A stretch of DNA of 64,000 nt from Gavia stellata (taxonomy: Eukaryota > Chordata > Aves > Gaviiformes > Gaviidae): positions 4,037,001-4,101,000 of the forward strand of contig NC_082604.1 in assembly GCF_030936135.1 (NCBI RefSeq), written 5' to 3'. The notes beneath the pieces are model-generated. The model ran no database searches and was not told the DNA's origin. It saw only the letters and a program-made list of their open reading frames with translations. Shown piece by piece: positions 47,601 through 58,900 of the stretch; position 1 is the first letter of the stretch; each line of letters starts with the position of its first letter. The position numbers and the translations under genes are program-made.

Positions 47601-49845
47601 TTCCCTTCAGGTTTTAAGGGCAGCTATCTTTAAGCTGTGAAATATCCATTACACTTTTTTACTCCAGTGAGGTGATTTCCTTTGATTATTAATGGCTGTT
47701 CCTAACACTCTGTGAATCAGAACTCTCCACAATGTTAATTAAAATGATGTGGAGCCTCCTCTGTCTTGCTGATATCTCGTGAAGTTTCTCTGTTTTCTTC
47801 CCTTTGCCCTCCTTAGAAAAATCACTATTCTTTTAATGAAGCTGAACTAGAAAGTAAGGAGCTCAACACTGTAATTGTTTAGATTTAAATGGTTCCCTGG
47901 CATGCAAAACTGGGCAGATCCTTGAAGTATCCTGGAGCACCTTTTCTTGAATCCCCTGCACCTGGAGTCGTATGATTACCTGAGAGCCCAAGTGCTGGCT
48001 TTTAAAATACATATTTCTGCACTGCCGTAGCAAGAGAAATGGGAAAGCAGGAGTATAAAGCCCCCAAAACACAAGGGCTGATGAAAACCTAAATTAATTC
48101 TCTCTTAGTATCAGTACAGGATTAAAAAAAAAAAAAGAATTCTTAGAGGGCTGATGTTATAGATTGGCAGCTGATGTACATGTCCTAAATTTTCAACCTA
48201 TACCAAGTCTTAGAAACAAAAGTGTATTCAAAAGCATGTAACTTATGTGGTAGTGAAGGACTGTTTCTAGATAGCCAGGTCAGCTGCAAATACTGTATGA
48301 GTAATACATGAAATATATGGTACTATGCTTGTTTCTACTTAGATTTTGTTTCCTGTCTTCAGGTGTGTTTCATAAACTTTATTTTCAGCAAAAGTCTGTT
48401 ACCATTTATCTCAGCTGAAGTTTTCTTATTGAATGGCTGAATTGAGGATAAAGGATATATCAGTAGAGCTTCACAGTGCACACATCTTCCCCAAATGTAA
48501 TTTTGGATGCCGCAATCTTTTTTTTTTAGCACGTGTCCCAAATGGATGAACTTTGAAGCATAAACCTTTGTGTGTTTAAAGAGAGCTTGTTTTCAAGAAA
48601 GTCCATGGCCAAGTTTGTAAGAGAAAAAGAAAAAAAAGTTTTATAAGCAGTCAGAGCCCTCCTAAATGGTGTCACTGGACGTGAGCTGAGATCCTGGAGA
48701 GGCCCACCTTTTCCCAGCACCCGGTGGCACTTTCTCGATGAAGGACCCTTAAGGACACATGGTTGCACAGGTAATTTGCGTGTCACACACTGTACGGCTC
48801 GCAGAGGTGCCACTGCACAAACTGCTTTCAGAGAAGGGGAACACGCTGGTTCATACCATCTCCGATGCAAGAAAACTTCTGAAAAGGATTGTGGTTTTTC
48901 TCTAAAATGTTTAATATTCGAAATTCGATAGAAGATTTTGTGCTGATGTGACCTAATCCAGTACACCAGAAGATGCAGCATGCTGGTACAAGCTTCTTGC
49001 CCTGCCTCCTCACAGCAGGCAGTGGATGGGGCAGGCACTGCCTGCTTATGGCTGTAAGGGGGGTTAGTTGCCTTGGCTGTTTTGTGGTGGAAACTTTGAC
49101 GAGAAGGTAAAGTGGGAGGACTCTTAAAAATAGCAATATGTGCCCCTTTTGGGTGATTGCGTGCTGTGAGAAGGTGGTAGGATCTCTCAAGAGACCTCAG
49201 CACTGGGTGGTTACGCTTACAAACGAAATATGAACATTTGTACTTGCCAGAGTATCAAAAGAAAAACGGATTTGAAAAAGGCAGAGTGGATGCCTCAGCT
49301 GTTTCACTTTCCTCCTGCATGCAGGTAAATTGTCAAGCTCCCCCTGAGCACTGTTTGTTTAATGACAAAAAAGAAAGCACTTCATGTCACTCCAAAGAGT
49401 AAATATCTGAAGTTATGGATTAACTAAGTTCCAGCGGAGCTCATGGCGGAAGATCACGCTGATTCACACTGAATAAAGCAGTAAGTGCTTCAAAAGTATT
49501 GTATCCTTCAGGATTTCAAAGTACAGCTCGCTTTAATGAAGCATAAAGCTTGTCAAAAATGTCTGGTGACAAGGGGAGGATGTCGGGGCAGACAAGAAGT
49601 GTTCTGGGGGAGCTGCGGATGGGTTAAAGGGAACTAACAAACCAGTCTGGAGGGCCTCTAATGAAGGGCCACTGTGGAACTGGAATCGGAGAAAGTCACG
49701 GCACAACACAGCATTCAGCAAGGGAGCTGCTCTGAGAAAGACAAGTAAAGGAGCTAGCTGAGCTGTCTGAATAGAAACTGCAGCGTGGGTGTCGTGCTGC
49801 AGCTCAGCAGTGCGTTCCCCTTCACACCTACCTTCTCTTCTTTAG
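44646..49845. other. Intergenic region, probable PROC upstream region
   Basis: No protein gene recognised. The PROC start-codon exon begins at a splice acceptor (49846), so a 5' non-coding exon and the promoter should lie in this stretch. Candidate donors for that exon are at 49325 (gcatgcag then gtaaat) and 49481 (aaagca then gtaagtg); neither is proven. A GTTAAT-type half-site of the kind used by HNF1 occurs near 47734, but one half-site is weak evidence. A 225-codon open frame on the - strand (48526-49203) resembles no family I know and is probably chance. Confidence 0.55.
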
Positions 49846-49929
49846 GTGACTCCTGCTGCAGTATGTGGAAGTTCGTCACCATAGGGGTGCTGCTGGCTGC
49901 CTGCTCTTCACGAGTCTGTAATACCTCAA
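49846..49929 (+). CDS. PROC: PROC exon: 5' UTR end and signal peptide
   Basis: The exon starts after acceptor cttctttag. Seventeen 5' UTR bases precede the ATG at 49863. It encodes [19 protein letters not shown] and ends in phase 1 before gtaagt. The Met-Trp start matches the way human protein C begins. The hydrophobic core [10 protein letters not shown] is a clear secretion signal. Confidence 0.9.
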
Positions 49930-52900
49930 GTAAGTTTTCATTTTAGAGATACCCTTCACCCTTTTCCAGTCACTGCAAGTGCATTTCCTGCTCCTCTGTC
50001 TCAGTCACAGGGAGTGGCTGGAATCGTTCCCATTAACGGGGTTTGAATTCCTCTAGCAGCAGCTCACAGACACAGTGCTGGGCTGTGATGGCTGCATGGT
50101 CACAGCCCTCATGAGCCCTGCGAGCTGTCTGAGTATCACGGAGCAGAGGCTGGAGCTTGCTTCTGCAGCACAGCACTGACAGCCCATGGTTTCTAGGGCA
50201 GGCTCTCTTGCTGTGCTAGAGGGGGGCTGTTGCTCTGGTAAGTGTCCTTTGGGAAGGACCACTACCAGTTTTCAGCCAGCTCTTTTCCCAGCTTGTGCTT
50301 TCACATTTTTGCTTCCAGTATTTTACAGCAATAAAGATGCAAACCAAGTCCTGAAAATCCAGAAGCGGGCAAACTCTTTTCTGGAGGAGCTCAAACCGGG
50401 CTCTATGGAGCGTGAGTGCATTGAAGAACGGTGTGACTTTGAGGAGGCCAGTGAGATATTTGAAACGAAGGAAGCAACAGTAAGTTGTTTTTTTAAGGAT
50501 GAATGTGGGACTTAACCAATCAATTTTTTGTTTTCTTAAAGTATTGCAAACCAGGGTATAAGAGATCATGCTGTCAGCACTGAACATGCATCACTCCTGA
50601 CTCTTAAGGTGTAGGTGTGGTTTTGAATGGAATTGTGTTACAGTGATTATCAAATTACCACCTGTATGGGCCACAAAACTTGGCTGCTCACGCATGTCCC
50701 ACCTCACCTAATTGTGAGGTTTAGGTCCCAGCCAGGTAATCCCAATTCGTGCTTGACCCCGTTAGCTGTTCCTGCTGCCACTGAGTTTTTCCCAGTCCTT
50801 CCAGTCCTTTGCCCTCTGTTGTCCATTCGCCACCTCTGGCTGCCTTTCACTGTTCCCTCCCCAGTCTCCCACCTGTGCCTGACAAACATTTCTCTTATCA
50901 CGAGGTCCTCTCTCCTCCAAACCTCCTCTTTTCAATTGGACACTACCTTTATTGTCACTATCACTGATTCCAGCCCCTTTCCACACCCCATCATTGTGTT
51001 GGTTTGGACTTTTTCTTACTGCGTTAAGCAGAGTAGGCTCACCATATAGGATGAACCAGTCCTTGCTGTCCCTCAGACCCCAGAGTGGAGTGGGGTCTGT
51101 CTTCACAATGCCCGTGTCTTGTCTAACTGGGCACAAATTAATTGTGTGCTCAACAATACAGGTGACTTACCTGGCAGTAAGTGTCAAGAAAACAGAGAAG
51201 CTGTGGGGATATTGAGGGGTTGTGGAGCTGGTGGGTCTGCAAGCAGGGCAGGGGGATCTGTGCTGAGTATGGGCAATACATGAATGTCCAGGTTGGCCAG
51301 TTTTGTTGGTTTGTAGTGCCAGTTGCTACACTGTCAAGAAGAATGAGATCAGTGCTGTTGACTGGGGTGCTGTGCTCTGTTGGCCAAGACCATGATACAC
51401 TTCAAAACCCTTGCTTGTGAAAAATCTGCTTCTAGCCTTAATGTAAGTTTTGTTTCTCTGCAGCTAGATTTTTGGACCAAGTATGTAGGTAAGTAAAAGA
51501 CTTTCTTAATCACTTCTCTGTGTTTCCTCAAGAGTAACTAGTACTCAGCCTTCCTGCTGCCACGTGTGACATACTGATTCAAATTCTCCTTCTCCCTTAA
51601 ATGGGGTGTGCAAAGAATGTTTTCCTGTCCTATCATACAAGCAACCTTCCTAAAAAAACTTGAGGTGCATCTGTGCCTACCATCAGTCATCTCCCCAGAG
51701 CTAAGGCACCAGTCAAAAGTGCTCTCTGATGCTCTAACTCTGCCTGACGTAGTCCAAAGAGGAGCCCCACCCCTGCTCTTCACTTCTGCAGTGACCTGCC
51801 TCTGCCTTGTCTGCCCCAGGTTTTGCTCTTCCCACTCCACTCTACTCACTCTGCAGCTGTAATTCAGAACCCAAACAAATGCCCTTGTCTTTGGGCCAGC
51901 ACGATGGAGGTATCGCCATTTGGTGGCAGAAACCTTGGATGATGCTAGGGGAATCTGGGGAGGGTCTGTTCGTATTAATGTTTGATCTGTGACCTCTGTA
52001 TGATTCAGGGACTGCATTTTCCTGCCTCTGTTTCAGATGGAGATCAGTGTGACCCGCAGCCTTGTTCCAATGGGATCTGCAAGGACAATATTGGAAAATT
52101 TTCCTGCATCTGTTACAAAGGCTGGGAGGGGGTTTTGTGCAATTATGGTAATGCTGCCTTTAATCCGCTATAAAATAACATTCTTTGTGACAGGGAGCTC
52201 TGTGTAATAGGGATCGACACGTTTGTCATTGCACAGTATACTTGCTTTCTTTACTAATGTGATTTCTCTTTTGTTTCATGATGTGGTAAAAGGTTTATCT
52301 GCGCTTATCTAAAGCAAAATTAACTTTATGTTGCCATGGGAGAGGTTTGGAGATCTGCGATATTTACATTTTACAAAAATACTGGAAATAATTCTGTAAG
52401 GCAGGGTTTTCAGTTACTTTAGAACTGTCAGCACAGGGATGGTGGTGGGGTTTATTTACAGTACAGGGGGAAAAAACAATCCCCTGCAAATATTTGGTTG
52501 TCATTACTGTGACAATTTCTTCCTGGACAAAAGCCGGACAGCATATGTAGGGATGAGCGTGTATGTCACGTATCATTAACACTTTGCACTGTCTGACTTG
52601 CACTCAGTGACAGTGAATTTTCTGTTCTCCAGTCTACCTGCCCTGACAGTAATCGCTGTTTTCTCCATCTCCCCACTGCCTTAATCTGGACCAAGGTCTG
52701 TTTGCTGTCTCAGGGCCCGAGTGCCATTAAAGCCCACGACTGTCATCCCAAATCCATTGCCAGCTGTTGCTCACTTGAATCACGATGTCATTTTACCACT
52801 TTACCTTCCTGTGACTCTTCGGTTTTCCAAAGTCTCATGTCTCCCTTGCTGTTCAATTTTTCCACAGAGGTCAAATACACCAACTGTTCTGTTAATAATG

Positions 52901-55900
52901 GAGGATGTGAACATTTCTGTAGGGATGACCCTGCCAACCAGTGCCGCTCTTGCAGCTGTGCATCCGGGTATCATTTGATGAATGACCATACCACGTGCAA
53001 GCCTGTAGGTAAGAAGAGGATGTTCGTAGTCCAGATTTGACAGAGGATTATTCAAACATGAAGTAAGAGGGTTTTATGGGAGAATTGTCTGCAGTGCACT
53101 TTGTACTAGTTTTCAAAACATCCATTCCATGCAGAGCAACTCTGTGCCTGCATTTCCCACCTCCATACCCACTTTATGGCCTTTAACCTGTGTTTGCCTC
53201 ATGGAGATATACAGGGGAATCAGGAAACTGCCTCCTCTGCGGAGGGAGGGACTTCCGTGAAGCCACTGAATAGTATTGCCTAGGTTAGAGGGATGGAGGG
53301 AATGCTTTAGAAAGAGGTTTTGTATTGGGTGATCTGATCTTTGCTAGTTAACTTCTCTGCATCTCCTGTAGTGGAGTTCCCTTGTGGAAGAGTGAAAATG
53401 GACTACTTTGAATCCAAAGCAGGATTCAATATTCGGCTCATTGAGGGAAAAACAGGAAGACGGGGAGACAGCCCTTGGCAGGTAAGGAGAAGAGGGTTTT
53501 TCACCACAAATAGTTCAGGCTCTTCCCAAACAGCTCTGCCTGCCTGGCTGCTCCAGAAAAGCTCCTACATTACTAGTGGTGGTGTCACATGAAGCTAAGA
53601 TTCCCTTAGCTTAGCTTTTTCAAAAGCAATCCAAAAGTTGGAGTAACAGGAGAAAATAGTTTAATGTCTGTTAGGACTCTTGATCTTGTCACTGTTGCCA
53701 AGTTTTTTACCTTACCTTGCCAACAATGTCAAGAGAGAGGATACTGATGACGCTCACCTACTCTGTTGCTCCATCCTGGGGAAGACCCCTCAATCACTGC
53801 AGCTCATGCTGCGTGATGCATGCTCCAGCTACTGTAACAGCCTTATGGTGGGAGTGTGAGGTAATCTTCTCCCCCTTTCTGCATGGATCTGTTCTTATAA
53901 GCCTCATCTGTCATAAATTCAAGTTAGCAGATTTAATCAGCACAATATGCCATAGCTTTACAGAGCAGGTTGGGACATCACAAAGAAAGGGGAGACCTTG
54001 CAGATCTTATCGTGGAACTAGTGAATGCTTATAATCGGGGCCTAGTTCTCTTTGACACTGAAGTCCCTTTTACACCGTAGCGTGAGAGTTGCAGCCTGAG
54101 GTGACGCACTATCTCTGGTGTGCTGTGGCACAAGAATAATCCCCTCATTTGAGCTCTGTGTTTCAAAGCTTTGAAGTACCAAAGTGCTTCTTTGCAGTGA
54201 CCAGCATCGTTCCATGCTGATTTGGATGAAGCTAGCCCTCACTCAGGAAGAATATTCAAAACTTTTTTGTAGGTGTTCCACAGAAACCTTATTCATAGTG
54301 CTTTTGTTCGACGGTAGAGCTTTGGCTTCACTGCATGTGACATGCTTTGGTGCTCAATGCATCTGAGCATTTTGCAACCACAAAGAAGAATGTGTACAAT
54401 ATTTTGTGAGCCGTGCTCCATGCAGTGTCAGACCTCTCTTTTTTTTTGTTTCAGATTATGCTGCAAAATAGCAAAGGGAAATTTCTGTGCGGGGGTGTTC
54501 TCATCCATCCGTTTTGGGTCCTAACGGCAGCACACTGCACTGAGGCAGAAGAGGGGCTCAAAGTAAGACTTGGTATGGAAAAAAAGTCTGTCCCTGGTTT
54601 TTTGAATATAACTGTTTCATTCCCAAGGTTTATCATCTGAGGAGAAGACTAGCAGGTTATGAAGACAAAAGTCCTTCTTGGTTGTAGGAGCAGGTTGTCT
54701 AGGAAGTATTTAATATGCACCTTAGCACAAATCAAAAAAAGTTTAGTAAAAATGTGATTTCATCAACCTTTATATGGAAGTGAGCTGATGTCTTCTGAGC
54801 ACTGCTGCTTGTCTATAAAGTAGAAAGACTTGGTCTTTTCTGCTTGTGTTTTTCTGGTGATGAAAATATTCAAGGTCATTCCAATACTGCAAAAAAAGTC
54901 TTGATCCCAGGAGGAGAATGTCACAGTGCCTCCTTCTGCCTTTTCATGCATTTGAACACCATTACTTAAGAGCGCTTCAGTAGAGAAGGAGGAGGGGTGC
55001 TGCAGAACGGCAACACTGCCTTTACTGGCACTGCTGCTCTTAAGCATGAGAAAATCTATGTCAAGTACAGTACTGCTTCTGAATTGGCAGACAGAAATGA
55101 TTAGTGTTCCATTCACACGTAAGTAGCATATTTTTTTTTTGGATTAGTGTTTTCTATCTACAGTTGGTGACAGAGGCATAACAGCTCCACTGCTTTCTTT
55201 CTCCATTAGTGAAAAGATAGGTTGTTTCCAGTAACTGCGGAAAGTCTTGCAAATATATTGTCTGTATACATAGCCTTGGAAACATATTGTCTGTATGCAT
55301 GTTCTATATACACTGTGGATGTGCAGATGTGTTCATGTACATCCTCTGTTGTTCAACAAAAAGGGTGAATGGAAAAGCATGTGATATAGCCTTGGGTCCT
55401 CTTACTGCCAGAATAGCCACCTTTTCCACAGAGGAAAAAGTAGAAGTGCCTGCGGTAGTTTGGAAATATATATACAGACTACACGTCTCCAAGCATTTCC
55501 AGTTACTAGTAAGTAATTTTCTTTCCTTTTAAGTGACTGTCAATATGTATAGTTTTAGTGAGGCCCAAGAAGAAGAAACCTGTGCAGTTTGCTTGGTAGA
55601 GGATCTTTGAACGTTTTAGGGGAAAAGCAACCGCCAGACGTGGTGTCTGAATGCTCTGCAGTGCTAGATGTAGCTTTGAGTGTAACTTGAAGGGGATAGA
55701 TCAGTGGGAAAATGGTAACTAGGGGAAGTATTGAGGCTGCACTTAAATTACTCCACCCTGGCCTCATACTGCAGGTCTTGGTAGAGATCTGTGCAGTTTG
55801 ACAAGCTATCAGCTGAGATAGCCATGCCCAGAGATCTCTCTGCAGCAAAGAAAGAAGGGGTGGAATCTGTCAAGAGGGTCCTGTGCTGTCCAAATAAAAA

Positions 55901-58900
55901 GTGATTTTCAGCGGGTGAAGAAAAGCGTCTGTACTTGAGAACCCTGATTTAAGAAGATACTTTTTTTTTTTTTTTTTTTGCTTAAATGAAACTCAAGACA
56001 CGTCTCATACATAAATTTGGGGTGAGTATACAGAGTAATTTATAGTGTAAGGATGATCAGCACTAGGGGCTCGAATTTCTTTCGCTCTCATAGCTGCCCG
56101 AAAGACCTTCCTTATTTATAGAGGAAGAAGCATGTGGTCGTGGACTGAACGTTGTGACACAGGAGAGGAGAACCCTTCTCATTCAGTCTTGAGCAATATT
56201 GCTGTGGTGAGATGGAAACTGCAGAAAGGTCCTTTACTGTGGTATGGGACTGTGTGTGCAGGACTGAGATGACTACAGCCTGAGACTTTACCAAGAGAGA
56301 AGAGATTCTTAATGATACTCCAGGTCAAACAGAAGGGAACCTTTTTAAGACCTAGCCTAACATCACATGGTTGTCCTTTTACATGTATCTTTTGGGCATT
56401 TTACTGCCACCAGGAAAGCAATTCTCATCGGAAAAACGCATGCTCTAAACCCTAGAGACATCTAGTGAGACACACAGAACAGAGTTTTGAATTGGAGACA
56501 TTGCCACGTCTGTGGGGGTAGGTGTGAGCTCTGTGAGGGTAATGAAGGTGTTTGTACTGAGACTGCAGCGGTGATACTCAACCTTGCCTCTGTCAGGCTG
56601 GGATACCCAACACTGTTCTGGACTCATCCTGCTGCAGCTCTCTGCTCGCTGTCCATACCAGCAAAACTGGAGGGGAAGCTTGCATCTGGGTTTGCACTCG
56701 TGAGCTTGGGGAGTAGTCTTGTAGCAGGACTCACGTGGCTTTTTAGTGTTTGAAGTGAAAAGTTAGATGTCAGAGTAGGTGAAGTTTTTGAAGATGAATT
56801 TGAGAACCCAGTTTTCCTGTTTGTGGCTCTTGTTCCTGCATCTCCACCTTGAAAGCCTCCAGAATCGTACTCAGAGCTCCAAGAAGATAGAGCAGATAGG
56901 TGAATGTAATGATTCAACTCAAAATACTGTCTCTCCCTTCAGAGAACAGGTCTCACACTTCTTTGTTTATGTAGAACTTCATAGTTAATATTTTCTCCCA
57001 GCAACAAGATTATGATGCTCCTTATTGTGTAGAAGGATCTAGATGCATTTCACACAGCCTCTAGGTTCAGTACATCCAGGTGTGGATAGGACTTCTGGAA
57101 TTTGAAACTCTTGGGGTGGATAACTCAGCTGAGAAAGGAAGTATTCATGACCAGAAGTCAAAAGGGTCTTCTCCTGGGTGGGGGGAGCTGTTGCTACAGT
57201 AGCACTGGTGTGAAAGCTGTCACCCGCTTGTTCATGGGTGTCTCAGGATACAGACAGTTCACGGCCGTGCTTGTATACAGAGCATGTGAAGCCTGGCAGA
57301 AAGTATGCTCCTACACAGCTAAACTGCCTTCGTCAGAGGAGATGACCTGACAGTGTTTGAGACCAGAGTTATTTCTGAGGCCTAAAGCAGGGTTTTGTAT
57401 CTGTGAAGATAGGAATAAACCCCTGCCCCTTATCTGCCAGTCAGCCCCCAGCCACAGCGGCTGCAGAGTGGGTAGCAAGGAAATGTGCTCCAAGGGTGCT
57501 ATGGACACTGTTGCCGCAAAGAAGAGAGGTCGTGATAGCAGAAGAAAACAGATTTGTGAGTGGTGACTTGATAATAGCAAGTCGTTCGGGCTCTGGTGCT
57601 ACTTAATACAAGTGCCCATCAGAGCAGTTTCAGCCATCTGCTGTGGCCGTGTGATACATCCACTGGCTGCAGAGGAGGAAGACGAGAGACTCAGAAATAA
57701 TTGGTCTGGAAGTCCAAGATCCAAAGCTGTATTTAAGGGGTCTTTTGAGAATCTATTTCTGGAACTACTGTGGATCAGAAAGTCCCTACGCTTGGAGACA
57801 CTGACTCTTTACAGAGAAAAAAAAAAACAGCTGCAATACGTCATTGACAGGCTCAAGCACAGGGGAGCTTACACTGAAGCAAGTGACTTCAGAAGACCTT
57901 GGTCGCGCAAAGTCAGAGCAACGTGTCTTTAGAGTTCATATCTGGAGGGATTCAAATAAGACCAAAAGAAGGCAAAAGTTAACAGGGGGGTGGGGGAACA
58001 AATTTGAAGGATGATATTGTGAAGCACACATTTGAAAAGGTGGTGATAAAGAGCAACTTCCAACTCACTTATGGAGAGACCGAGAAGGAAAGGACACTTC
58101 GGTCACACACGTGCAGCATGGGCAGAGGTGAGGTGTCAGCCTGGCTGTCCTGCCACCTCGTGTGCTTGGGTGTGTGCCTGCCGACAGCTCGAATGTGAAT
58201 AACGGACAGTTCTCTGAAGGAGTGTTTTTATCGAGTACATACCGAAGTAGGCCTTGATATGAAGCTTAAATTAACTGACAGCGCAGTTCAGAAATGTGAC
58301 AGCCACTGATAATTACTCTTGGGGCTACCTCTTCACAGCCTGTTAGAGAGATTTGTTTCTGTCTTTCCTTTTCCAGTGTATCACAAATGACTTGTTCTGG
58401 CCTTTCTGGCCCTTTTCAACTTAAGTTTCCTACTTACTGTTCCATAACTGGTGGGCCCACAAAGCGGCCGTGATCATGTAGCACATGGAACAACTGAGAA
58501 GTCTTAAGTAGTCAAACATTCCTTAAAATACAGATGCAAGATTTCAGAAAGGAATAGCCTTACCAGTCAGTCACCTTTGTCTTACAAATCCTGAAGTTCA
58601 GTTATTCAGGCACTGGTTATACAGCATAAAGCTCACGTACAGTTGTAAATGTCTTGCTTGGCTGTATGCTTGCTCTCCCAGTTTTTAGTGCTGACTCCAA
58701 GAAGATTGTTTTCCTCCTGAAGAGGATCTCTCAAGTTGCACAATAATTGCTGTAATATCAGTGCAACAGGGCAATACGTAGGCATTTCTGCTTCTCAACT
58801 GATGACCATACCTCTGGGGTACTAATTAATTTAGTACTGTATATATTCATGATATAGGTAAATATGGAAAGTTTACAGATTTGTCCATGTAGTAAGAACA

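Noticed and set aside
48526-49203. A 225-codon open frame on the - strand between DGKD and PROC
   Set aside because: The protein has no recognisable domain, is Ser-, Arg- and Cys-rich without pattern, and has no signal peptide or supporting context. Length alone is not enough in vertebrate DNA.
52701-53040. A + strand frame starting upstream of the EGF2 exon, as a separate small gene
   Set aside because: Its second half is the PROC EGF2 exon; the upstream part is intron with a good acceptor at 52867.
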